NCBI GenBank assembly: GCA_014898415.1
Contig: RCTD01000005.1
Coordinates: 496,001-560,000 of the forward strand
Reading direction: 5' to 3'
DNA from: Stromatinia cepivora
Taxonomy: Eukaryota > Ascomycota > Leotiomycetes > Helotiales > Sclerotiniaceae
Length of the DNA stretch: 64,000 bases
The notes beneath the pieces were generated by a model, which was not told where the DNA came from, searched no databases, and saw only the letters and a list, made by a program, of their open reading frames with translations. A program made the translations under genes and the position numbers. Shown piece by piece: positions 49,510 through 59,901 of this stretch (position 1 is the stretch's first letter; each line of letters starts with the position of its first letter).

Positions 49510-51058
49510 ATGTCTTCCGTTATTTTTAGTCGCTGGATGGCCAGCCAGAAGCCCCGCGCGCATACTATGCGTGGTGCGCCAGCCTTCTATCGCAACCTAG
49601 AGGAAGCCCTTGATGTTCGAAGAAAGGATCATGGACTGTATACTCTGATCAAAAACACATGGGCAGATGGAGCAACCGCAGATTTCTGCTCCAACGATTC
49701 GCTTTCTTTTGGTGCCAGCGGAAGATTGCGCAAGGCTTTTGAAGCGGAATTGGCTCGAAATTGTAGTGCACAACTTGGAGCTGGTGGTTCTCGATTGATG
49801 GATGGCAATTATGACTATATCGAAGCAGTGGAGCAGGAAATTGCCGACTATCACGGAGTCGAAGCTGCGCTTATTGTAGGCTCAGGCTGTGACGGTAATT
49901 ATGCGATTCTTGAGGGGATTCCACGACCAGGCGATGCAATTATCTATGATGAGCTCATCCACGCCAGTATTATGGATGGCATGTCACGATCGCTTGCTAG
50001 TACGAAAGTGCCTTTCTCCCACAACGACGTCGATGCATTTCGAGAAGCTTTGATCTCCGTCTGGGATTCGCAGCCACTCATCAAGCAGGGCAAGAAGTGC
50101 GTCCTCATCGTTGTTGAGAGCTTCTACAGTATGGAAGGGGACATGTCTCCTTTGAAAGAGCTCGTACAGGCTGCAAAAGAGATATTTCCAGGCGGCAATG
50201 CCCAGTTCATTGTTGACGAAGCGCATAGTATGGGCGTGGTGGGCGAAAGAGGACTAGGGTACGTTAAAGCCTTGGATTTGGACTCGGAAATTGCTATCAA
50301 AACGCATACCTTCAGCAAAGCTTTCGGATCAATAGGAGGTAGGTGGTTGCAAAACCCACGTTGTGGCATTTTTACGAAACTGACAATATGCACAAGGTGT
50401 TATCCTCGGCAAACACACGATTAAAAATGCACTAGTGAACTTCTCACGTTCAACGGTGTTCACCGCCGCACCGGCTTTCCATCAGGTTGCTGCTATTCGG
50501 GCGGGGTACTCTTTAATGCCACAACCCGAGACGGAAGCGGTAGGTTTCCTTTCCAACAGGGTTCTTGGCCAATACTAACGGACTACCCAGGGTCGAGAGA
50601 ATATCCAACATCTAGTGAAGCGTTTTTTCACACAAATAACTTCTCATCCAATTTGGGAGGAAGCAAATGATCGGAAAATTATTTCAATTCCAGTGTCAGA
50701 AGACTGGGAGGAGCGCGAATTCCACACGCAGCTCGTACCGCTTTGGACTCGCGAGCGCTACGGTCTCTGGCTAACATTCCACTTGGACGCTAGAAAATAC
50801 TCTGCCTTCCCCGTTACTTTCCCAGTAGTTCCAAAAGGGAATGCAAGACTACGGATTGTCATCCATGCAGACCATACTGAGGAGCAGATCGATGGACTGG
50901 TGGCCGCAATCTGCGAATGGGCAGAGGAGATGATTCAAATTGAGATGGGGACTAGGGGGCGGGGTAAAGTGCCCTGGGCGGCGCAGCAGGTGTATGCGTT
51001 GAACGAAGAAGGGGATATCAATGGAGCTGTGAACAAGGTGGCTGCTAATGGCCTTTGA
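49510..51058 (+). CDS. PLP-dependent alpha-oxoamine synthase (serine palmitoyltransferase-like)
   Basis: Class II aminotransferase-fold enzyme that condenses an acyl thioester with an amino acid with loss of CO2, giving an alpha-aminoketone. Exons 49510-50338, 50397-50539 and 50591-51058 give 479 residues, between 8-amino-7-oxononanoate synthase and LCB2 in length. Visible motifs: NDSLSFG (start of fold), GAGGSRLMDGN, DELIHASIMDGM, VDEAHSMGVVGERGLG (PLP-binding Asp and His) and HTFSKAFGSIGG with the Schiff-base Lys at about 270. No N-terminal membrane helix is seen, unlike the housekeeping serine palmitoyltransferase subunits, so it is likely a soluble, pathway-dedicated copy. It is divergent from the PKS, in line with release of the polyketide chain by this enzyme. 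Amino-acid substrate is unknown. Confidence 0.9.
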
Positions 51059-51540
51059 TGAGACATTGCATGAGTTGGATGTGTATGCATGCATTAGAGA
51101 TTTTCTCATCACCCGTGCGGCGTCATTCGTTTAAGCCCTTGCTAGTAGTTAATTATGCTAAATATTGATTCCCGATTGGGAAATTATAAAGATACATGAA
51201 ATATGGGAATTATGATAATGAGAACATTTCATCACCAAACCCCTGAAATATGACTTGCTTCAAATTTCCACTTTAAATCATCCTTGTTGAAGATGATGCA
51301 CCAGGCTGACCGTTCTGCAAAATTTTAAAGGATTGACCCCCTGTAGAATGACGGACCCACGGGTGAAAAGGTCTCTTGCTTCTGCAGCCGCATCAGTTCA
51401 TTCTTTTTATAGGTCGAGTTTACGAGGTTAAAAAAAGATAAGCCAACCAAATGAGCTTATGTGTACGAATTAGCGAATCAAAACCCCACTGCAATACTCC
51501 AACTGTTAATCCATGGCGCCAATTCGCAGAACTAATTGAT
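51059..51540. other. 3' region of the oxoamine synthase gene
   Basis: Intergenic, no gene or repeat of note, leading to the inverted-repeat element. Confidence 0.4.
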
Positions 51541-52225
51541 AACTACTTGTCGGCTAATAGAGATTCTGCCAACCACCCCACCAGGTGGTTGGTAGCACCA
51601 ACTCCGACCTACAGCAACTCCGACCCATATAATAACTTTAGATAAATATAATTAATCAACCACATAATATAATTCAAATATAAATACAAAAAAATAATCA
51701 TTGAAAATACCTTAATATAATTACCAAATGAAATTTTTATTGCAGCTCAAATATATAAATAAATATAAAATCAATATTTTGAAATCTTAAAGGAACTTTC
51801 AATCTAAATAAATTATACTCTGAAAATATTCAACTATATCAATAAACCCTAAAATAGATATCCCAGAAAATATTCCATTAAATATCCAATCAAATAAATA
51901 ATATTATTAAATCTTCAAAAATAAACCTTAAAATATTTTGAATAATATATATATTGATTACTAATATTTTTGATAATATTTCTCGGATTATATAAAATAA
52001 TCTATGCTTTTTTCTCAATCCGAAATATTAGATCCTATAATAATAATATTAGATCAATTACTTTGTTTTAAAATTTTATATAAAATTTAATATTATATAA
52101 TATATTATTGATTTAATATTAATTTTTGAAATAATTCATACAGATCGGAGTTGCTACAAATAGGAGTTGGTGCTACCAACCACCTTCGGGTGGTTGGCCA
52201 TATTATGAATAGCCGACAAGTAGTT
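51541..52225. mobile_element. 685-base foldback element with ~85-base terminal inverted repeats
   Basis: The left terminus, beginning AACTACTTGTCGGCT (51541-51626), and the right terminus (52143-52225) are reverse complements over about 85 bases with scattered differences. Each terminus contains its own hairpin (CCAACCACC...GGTGGTTGG). The 510-base interior is almost pure A/T, RIP-like, with no ORF. The right end lies 138 bases before the transporter ATG. Confidence 0.85.
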
Positions 52226-52362
52226 CGGTGAGTTCAGTCATGGTATGTAGCCACTTGCTGGTGTGCCAAAAAAATTTCTCTTCATGCTGCACTCCGATAC
52301 TACACCACATTGACACTTTCATCTCGCAACTAAGCAGCGTGTTTTCAGCCAACTTTCCGACA

Positions 52363-54137
52363 ATGAAGAGCACATCTGTCTCGCTCGCTATGCCCACACC
52401 AGATACCGAACAAGCCTCGGAGGAGCTGGTAGAGACGCTCCAGCCTGGCCCTCCGCCGCAGGCTACTACGAAGAAGCCGTCGTTAATGTCCAGCCAGCTC
52501 CTGGGCCCCAAACAAGAGCAGATATCGCACAATGAGAAAGTGAAGAAGCCACTGTCTTTTCACATGACCTTTCTGGCGCTGAACATTTGCGTATTGCTCG
52601 TTTCGCTAGATGCAACAGCACTGTCGGTGGCGGTACCGGTGAGCTCAACACCATCAATAATACGTATTCCTTTAACTAACTCATTCACCAGGTGATTACT
52701 CACGACTTAAATGGCACCACACTCGAGGCGTTTTGGGCCAGTCTCTGCTTCCTTCTTGCTACCGTAACGGTCATGCCTATAATAACAAGTCTCTCCGACG
52801 TTCTGGGCCGCAAGATCCCTCTCTATGCATCCTTTATCATTTTCATCGTTGGGTCCATCGTCTTCGCAGTAGCCAATAATATGGGTGTATTGATTCTTGG
52901 TCGTGTGCTACAGGGAATGGGAGGCGGCGGTCTTGATGTTTTGGGGGAGGTCGTTCTAGCCGATATCACCAGTCTGAAGGAACGTCCTCTATACTTGGGA
53001 CTATTCTCAATTCCCATGGCAGGTGGCGCCATCTGTGGCCCCATAATTGGCGCCGCTCTCGCTGAAAAGGTAAGCTGGCGATGGATTGGTTGGATCAATC
53101 TTCCGTTTGGTGTGACCGGCTTGCTGCTATTTTTCTTCTTCCTGCGACTCAAGCCTATCGAAACCACGCTTGCCAGCAAGATTGCACGTCTAGACTGGAT
53201 TGGTATGGTACTTTTTGTGGTCGGTAGCACTTTGTTCTCACTGCCACTGTCATGGGCAGGCGCTTTGTATCCATGGTCGTCATACAAAACACTCGTCCCG
53301 TTTATCCTAGGAGTTCTCATCTTGATTCTCTTTGGCTTCTACGAAGAACGGCCCATTCAACCTCTTTTCCCGTATCGCATTTTCAAAAGCAGAACCGCGA
53401 TATTTACTCTGTTTGGCTCGTTCATTCACGGCGCTGTGTTGAACGGTGGCCTGCTTTATTTGCTTCTTTCCTTCCAAGCCACCTTCCGAGACACACCCTT
53501 CCGATCCGCCATTGAGGTACTTCCAATCTGCGTTTTCATCGTCGTATTCAGTATATTCGGAGCGGTCAGTGTAGAAGTCTTACGGAAATACAGATTAATA
53601 GTCATTGCCGCATGGCCGTGCTTAGCAGTCGGTGTTGGCCTATTTGCGCTATGGAAACCCGGTGTTTCTGATGGTATGAAATACGGTCCTCAAGTCCTCG
53701 CCGGTGTTGGTCTCGGCATTCTTTTCACCATCTGCACATTTCCCATGAATGCTAGTCAGCATGTCGACGACGCAGGTCTTGCTATCGGTATCATGGTTTC
53801 GTTCCGTATGTTCGGCAGCATGACTGGCCTTGCAATAGGCTCAACAGTCTTCCACAGCGTCTTTAAACAACGCATCGCCAAGCTCGGTCAACTACCTAGC
53901 GAACTTGCCATCCTCCATGATGTACGTGAAGCAGTTGGTTTCATCCCCTTTCTTCGCGAAATAGACCATTCTCGTCCGTCCTATGATGCCGTAGTAGAGT
54001 CCTATAGGGTTTCCTTCATGTCTGTCTTCTTGGTGCTCGCAGGTATGGGAACCGTAGGTTTCTTGTTGTCATTCTTCATCAAAGAACTCAGTCTTGAAAA
54101 TGACGAAGTAGGGAGGCAAGGATTTGAAAGTAAATGA
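52363..54137 (+). CDS. MFS transporter, DHA2-like 14-TM drug efflux type
   Basis: Membrane exporter likely serving the neighbouring pathway. Exons 52363-52638 and 52692-54137 give 573 residues. After a soluble N-terminus of about 70 residues come many membrane spans. Signature motifs include the loop 2-3 motif SDVLGRKIPLYASF (motif A), GRVLQGMGGGGLDVLG (motif B region) and GLFSIPMAGGAICGPIIGAAL (motif C of drug/H+ antiporters), followed by WRWIGWINLPFG, common in the DHA2 family. Probable proton-coupled efflux of a small molecule; toxin export or self-protection is inferred from context. An in-frame GTG/ATG farther upstream (52228-52240) borders the inverted-repeat element and is less likely the start. 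Confidence 0.9.
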
Positions 54138-54252
54138 AGGAACCACTCTGGATAGCAACGTCTAACTTTCTGCTGGCTCAGCTTCGCGTGTAATGGTAAT
54201 CCAGAATACTTTTGTAGGCTCCAATTCATGAACTACGTGAAAGAGCGGTCAG
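54138..54252. other. 3' end of the transporter gene
   Basis: A short 3' flank with no other feature. Confidence 0.4.
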
Positions 54253-55024
54253 TAAGTCAGCTACCCTACTTTCGGACCACCCCTGTTTCGGGCCACCCTT
54301 TTACACTAGAATCGATCATTTTAACCTATTAATAACTCTACCAATATTCAATATCATTTTTCAGAATTTGAAATATGCATTCTTTATATAGATATAATCA
54401 AATTCTGAAATTTTCAGAATTTTGCTAATTATCGATAAAAAGTTATTGAAGATTGAAATTCCGAATTTTGAATTTATATATATTTTATATACAAAATAAT
54501 TTTTTGAATAAAAGTCTTGAATAGCTTTTCAACAAAAATTATTAAAAATAAACTTTAAATTTTTATAAAATATTTAAAGATATTATAATCTAAAAAATCT
54601 ATTTACTCTAATTAATAATTTATAGAAAATCTTTAATTTTTTAAGTTCTATAAAATTAAAAATTATAAATAAAGTTTTATTTATAATTTTTAAAATCAAA
54701 AGTTAGTTTTTTTTATTAATAATAAAACTTAAGAATTCGATAGAAATTTATATTTTATTTTTAATAATTTTTGTATTTTTTAAATTTATATATAAATTAT
54801 ATATGAATTGGAAATCGAAAATTCAATTTTCAATATTTTGATGAAAAAAATTATGAAAAATCTGAAATTGTCAGAATCTATTATTATATATATAATAAAT
54901 CTTTAATCAAAATTTGAAGAAATTATATTCATAAATAAAAAAATTAAAAATACAGATTTTCGTGATTTTTGGTATAAAAAATGGCCTGAAACAGGGGTGG
55001 CCCGAAAGTAGAATAGTTGACTTA
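54253..55024. mobile_element. 772-base TAAGTC-type inverted-repeat element
   Basis: The left end TAAGTCAGCTACCCTACTTT and the right end (reverse complement from 55024) match over about 45 bases. The left inverted repeat includes CCACCCCTGTTTCGGGCCA. The interior is AT-rich and non-coding. It shares the TAAGTC terminus and an interior stretch near 54855-54905 with the element at 57384, so they belong to one family. TA ends suggest Tc1/mariner-type insertion. Confidence 0.8.
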
Positions 55025-55557
55025 ATATAAAATATATATATTTCTCCTAGAAGCGGTTTTGATCCTCTCGCTCAAAACATGTGTGTTCAGAACACTCGGA
55101 CTTGATGATTTTCTAGCATACCAATACCATTGATATTAAAATTAATCATTATTCAATCTTCTGAATACTGCAAAGGAAAAACGTAGAAACACCTGTAAAG
55201 AGGCTAGAGCACTAACTGTTTCAGCATAAAAATTCACCAAACCCTGCACAATGGCTCGAGATTGGCTACAACTTCTTGGGGTATGTCCAAAAACGCAACT
55301 TTGCATGAGAATTACACCGCTAGCCGACATCGGAAAAAACTAATGATAAGTGCAAGTGCTGCCACTTTTCACATTCGGGAAATAGCTCATTTCCTGACCC
55401 TAGCCCTAATTCTCGAGTTCAGAAGCAAATCACGCTGCAACATACGACACTCTACACGATTGCCTCATTCTATTCTGTGTTTGGGGCTGAACACCCGTCA
55501 TCAATCATTTGCCCAGAGCCTGATATTCATCTTCGGCCAAGTTCCTAGGCGTCGACA
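55025..55557. other. Promoter region of the desaturase
   Basis: No supported gene. A frame at 55262-55606 overlaps the desaturase start and shows no family pattern. Confidence 0.4.
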
Positions 55558-57231
55558 ATGTTGCCCAAAACTCGTGTGTGGACTCGGAGAGAAATCGAGG
55601 GGTTGATAGCAGATGGCCGCAAAATAATCATATTGGATGGACAAGTGGTGAAGGCTGACGCGTGGCTACCATATCACCCAGGCGGAGATAAATCAATCTT
55701 ACATATGATCGGTCGTGATGGAACAGATGAAATCAAAGCATTGCATTCTAAGGAAGCACAGACACATATGCAGAAGTTTGTGATAGGGAAAACAGACGGA
55801 AGATGGGAGAACTTCTTGCCTCCGATACAGGGAGGAATTTTCAAAACGCTGGTGTCGAAGCACGAGGAAGACAAATCTTCGTTTGAAGGAGATTCTAGCT
55901 TGTCAGGAAGTTTGACTCCACCATCGTCACTGTCCGATACTGAAGAGACAGGGGATGAAGTTCGTTTGAGGCGTGCAGGCAATGAGACGTCTATTCCTCA
56001 AATTTCTTCTTTGTCCTCATCGGAATCACAAAAATTAAAGTTCACATCCGCGGAAGCATTGACAGCCCATTCAATATCCACAGATCTCTCAAAATATCCC
56101 TGTCTCGACAAAAAGTCCCAAGATGAGATTATCTCAAAATATCGGCAGATGGATAAAAAACTGGAATCGGATGGACTCTACCAATGCCCCTATAGCTCCT
56201 ACGCGGTCGAAATTGTACGACACACGATACTTTTTAGTCTCTTCTGGACACTTCTTCACTTTTCGTACTATGCTCTGTCCGGTCTCTTCCTCGGATTATT
56301 CTGGCACCAGCTAGTATTCACAGCCCACGACGCCGGACATATGGGCATAACCCATGGATTCCACACAGACTCCTGCATTGGGATTTTCATAGCCGATTTC
56401 TTAGGCGGCCTTTCCATCGGTTGGTGGAAGCGAAATCATAACGTCCATCACATCGTCACCAACTCCCCCGAACACGATCCTGACATCGAACACATGCCAT
56501 TCTTCGCCATTTCCCATCGCTTTTTCTCTTCCCTATATTCAACCTATTACGATCGAGATATGAAATTTGACGCTGCGTCCCAATTTTTTATCAGGTATCA
56601 ACATTATCTCTATTATCCTATTCTTCTTATGGGGAGATTCAATCTGTACTTATTAGCATGGTCATACCTGTTGAGTTCCACACAAGCACCGCGCAAAGGC
56701 CCAGCATGGTGGCACCGCTATTTAGAGATGGCAGGCCAGATATTTTTCTGGTACTGGTTCGGCTATCAAACCCTCTACCTGCGCATTCCAAGCTGGTCTT
56801 CCCGCCTTACATTCCTCCTCATCTCCCATATGGTTACCGCTCCCCTCCACGTTCAATTAACGCTCAGCCATTTCGCAATGTCAACTTCCGATCTCGGAGT
56901 TCATGAGTCGTTCGCTCAGAAAATGATAAGAACCACGATGGACGTGGAGTGTCCCCCTTGGATGGATTTCTTGCACGGAGGGCTGCAATTCCAGGTGGTG
57001 CATCATTTGTATCCGAGGCTTCCGAGGCATAATTTAAGGAGGGCGCAGAGGTATGTCAGGGCGTTTTGTGAGGATGTTGGGATTCCATATGTGATTTTTG
57101 GGTTTGTGGGGGCCAACAAAGAGATTATTGAGAAATTGGGTGAGGTTGTGGGTCAGTTGAGGGTTTTGGAGGAATGTAGAAAGGTTGCTTCGAGGAATTT
57201 GATGGAGACACGTATAGAAGCCGTGATCTAA
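55558..57231 (+). CDS. Cytochrome-b5-fused desaturase, sphingolipid delta-8 type
   Basis: Membrane-bound di-iron desaturase of the ER that introduces a double bond into long-chain bases or acyl chains using its own cytochrome b5 domain. A single exon gives 557 residues. The b5 domain occupies residues 1-95 (heme ligand His at about 40 in HPGG, with a second His near 62). A Ser-rich linker of about 100 residues follows. The three His boxes are HDAGH (about 257), HNVHH (about 294) and QVVHH (about 479); the Gln in the last box is typical of front-end and delta-8 sphingolipid desaturases. Several membrane spans lie between. Placed beside the PKS/oxoamine synthase genes it may tailor a sphingoid-like product or act as a protective duplicate; both are inference. 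Confidence 0.93.
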   Translation: MLPKTRVWTRREIEGLIADGRKIIILDGQVVKADAWLPYHPGGDKSILHMIGRDGTDEIKALHSKEAQTHMQKFVIGKTDGRWENFLPPIQGGIFKTLVSKHEEDKSSFEGDSSLSGSLTPPSSLSDTEETGDEVRLRRAGNETSIPQISSLSSSESQKLKFTSAEALTAHSISTDLSKYPCLDKKSQDEIISKYRQMDKKLESDGLYQCPYSSYAVEIVRHTILFSLFWTLLHFSYYALSGLFLGLFWHQLVFTAHDAGHMGITHGFHTDSCIGIFIADFLGGLSIGWWKRNHNVHHIVTNSPEHDPDIEHMPFFAISHRFFSSLYSTYYDRDMKFDAASQFFIRYQHYLYYPILLMGRFNLYLLAWSYLLSSTQAPRKGPAWWHRYLEMAGQIFFWYWFGYQTLYLRIPSWSSRLTFLLISHMVTAPLHVQLTLSHFAMSTSDLGVHESFAQKMIRTTMDVECPPWMDFLHGGLQFQVVHHLYPRLPRHNLRRAQRYVRAFCEDVGIPYVIFGFVGANKEIIEKLGEVVGQLRVLEECRKVASRNLMETRIEAVI

Positions 57232-57383
57232 TTATATTTTTTAGTAGTATTGTAGAAAATCCTTTTGTATGAAGTCTATTAGAAGAATCATCTCTTATAG
57301 GGAATAACGGAAGTGTATATATATAGAAATCGAAGATGTTTAAACTATTATTGATGAATTGAAAAGAAAAAGAGTCTATAGAA
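57232..57383. other. 3' end of the desaturase gene
   Basis: A short AT-rich 3' flank. Confidence 0.4.
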
Positions 57384-57882
57384 TAAGTCCCTTACCCCAA
57401 ATTCCGGCCACCCCCTCATTCCGATCATCATTTTACATCAAAAACAGTGATTTTCATCTATTAATATTATTATTATGAAAAATTTAAGTGTAAATTTTTA
57501 TAATTTTTGATAAAAAGATATTAAAGTTTGAGTTTTTATTTTGTATATAAATTATAAAATATAATATAATTTAAAAATTTAAATAAAACATATTTTGTTT
57601 TTAATAATTTTTTTAAAAAATTATTAATATTTTTCAAAATGTTAAATTTTGTCTATAATTTATATATAAATTGAAAATTCAAAAATTAATTTTCAATATC
57701 TTAAAAGAAAAAAACTTGAAAAATCTGAAATTTTTAGAATTTATATATATAATAAATTTATATTTAAAATTTAATTTATTATATTAATTCGTCATAAAGG
57801 TATTAATAAATGAAAATTATCACTTTTAATATAAATCGTAATTGGAATAATAGAGTGACTAGAAGATAAAATAAGTATTATT
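57384..57882. mobile_element. RIP-damaged TAAGTC-type inverted-repeat element
   Basis: The left terminus TAAGTCCCTTACCCCAAATT (57384 on) is intact. The reverse-complement terminus at about 57806-57882 aligns with it, with many positions changed from G to A, the pattern expected from RIP. The interior is AT-rich. A match to this terminus also occurs at 17914-17939. Confidence 0.65.
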
Positions 57883-58560
57883 AGTCTAATTAGGAAGGCG
57901 ATAATATATAATAGAAAAGATCGATAAAATCACTTCGATTCAATATTTCATTATAAAGAGATTTTTTTATTCTAAATTTTAATTTCTTTTTTCAATCAAT
58001 ATTTTTAAATATTTAAAGTGATATTTATTAAAATACAATGATTTTCAATTATTTTTATTAAAAAATTATAAATATTTTCAATTCATATATACATATATAT
58101 TCTCTACAGAATAAAATTAGAATATAAATCTTTAATATTTTAAGAAAAGAAAATCGTAATATTATAATTATAAATCTTTTCAACTTTTATCAATATTTAT
58201 ATAATGAATTTATTTTAAAAAAAAATTATATTATAATATTCACTGTTGAAGAAATTAATTAGGAATCAATAATATTTGAAAAAATTATTAATAGATAAAA
58301 ATTATTATTTTTGATATAAAAAAGTAGTTCAAAAGAGAGATAATATGGGAATAAAGTATTAGATTTAGTATATAATGAATGTATTCCAGAATTATTAAAA
58401 GTGTTCATTCTCGCAGACTTTTGCTTATGATGTTTATATATATATAATCATACTATTTATTTATCATTCATAAACACTAAGAGTGATAAATATTCGATAT
58501 AACAGCGTAGCGATTTTTTATTGCAAATAATTCTATATCTATTCGCGTTGGCAATCACTC
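57883..58560. repeat. AT-rich island with a second decayed terminus
   Basis: Nearly pure A/T without ORFs. A further decayed copy of the same inverted terminus is readable at about 58272-58366, suggesting a nested or adjacent second element. Boundaries are approximate. Confidence 0.5.
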
Positions 58561-58738
58561 TATAGATCATCAAACTCATAATGCTTTTAAGCACATCATC
58601 TCCCGAAAATTATACCCGACCGGCTATATATATATATGCCTAACCTCAACGCCATGCAACTTAAAAAATGAAATAAAAATGCAATCCAAAAAAATATAGC
58701 AAATGAAAGAAAGCTCAGAAAATTCTCCATCCTCAATC

Positions 58739-59901
58739 TTAAGCAGCGACTTGCTCTTGAATAGTAGAAGGACGATTTTCCTTCAACTCCGAGAAAGATT
58801 CCGGCCATAAGAACATCTTTTCTTCTTTTGTCGGAGTAGCTGCCACATATGAAGGAACCTTTATACATATTAGTATCAAGAGATCTTAAGCATGGAGAAG
58901 CAGGAAAACTTACAGCATTCTTACTCGAGACTCTTCTCCACAAATTAGCCCTCGGATTAAATCTCGCAGGTTTTCCTACACCACCCGTCTTTAATTGATC
59001 CTCCTCAGCAATCTTCTGCACCTCCTTCTGAATATCCGCAAAAGTATCAAACGGAATATACGGAATGCGATGCTCCAAACAATACTCCTCTAATCTCAGA
59101 CCCCTCCTCGCAAACAACACATCTGCCTGTCTGGCAGCAGGTAAATCCGATACGCCATCCCCGATAAACACAATGAGCGGAATCGTTCCATCCTCGCATT
59201 CTAGCTGCGCATGTTCCCTCGCTTCTGTAATGGATAATGCCTTGTCGTGTCCCAACTCGGTATCATGTCTCCAGACGGGTTTCCACTGACTCCCATCCTC
59301 GCTAATCTCCGCCTCGTTCGCTACGATTTGAATCCGTTGACTTTCTTCCTCTCCTAGAAATTTATCGAGGACTCTTCTTAATACGGGTTTTAATCCCGCG
59401 CTGATAACGTTAAATGGGATATTGTTATCGATGCAATAGCGGTGGAATTTTTGAAAATCAGGATCTATCTCGAGGGATTTTTCCATGATGGCGAATCCGT
59501 CTTCGAATGGGACGCGGAGGGATCCCCACATCTCTTCTGAGACGTCGCGGAATGAACGTTCGCCCGTTTTGATTTGTTCGTCGAGGATTAGACGGCGTTC
59601 TTCTCCACAGCCATGAGCGTCAAAGAGTACGTGGCCGGTATCTTGCATGAAGATTGTGCCATCGAAATCTGGGGGTGATTTTGTTAGTTTGTTTATTTTC
59701 CTTCTCTTTCTTGTTCCAGTATGTATGTAAATGGATATCGAGGGAAAAGGAGAGGCGAGTAAAGGAACACATACCCGAGAAACAAATAATCTTTCTCTTA
59801 CACTTCAACATTTCCGGATCTTGCGTACGAGAGTAACTTGTTTTCTTAACTGCTAAATCTTGAGTACTGAGTGTTGGTGGTGGTGTAATTGCAGAAGGCA
59901 T
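58739..59901 (-). CDS. HAD-superfamily phosphatase, phosphoserine-phosphatase-like
   Basis: Soluble Mg2+-dependent phosphatase. Three exons on the minus strand, 59901-59775, 59668-58914 and 58858-58739, give 333 residues. HAD motif I is DFDGT at about 43-47 (rebuilt across the first intron), motif II is the Ser/Gly region FNVISAGLKPVLRR, motif III is the Lys in GHDKA, and motif IV is FIGDGVSDLPAA. The later RRGLRLEEYCLEHRIPYIPFDTFADI resembles fungal proteins related to yeast YNL010W (Pyp1). Natural substrate is unknown; small phosphorylated metabolites or polyols are likely. It borders the biosynthetic locus but is of a type also found as a housekeeping gene, so membership in the pathway is uncertain. 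Confidence 0.85.

Noticed and set aside
55252..55606. Extra upstream exon or separate small gene before the desaturase
   Set aside because: The short frame starting MARDWLQLLG and the overlapping 114-codon frame show no family features, and the desaturase is complete from 55558.
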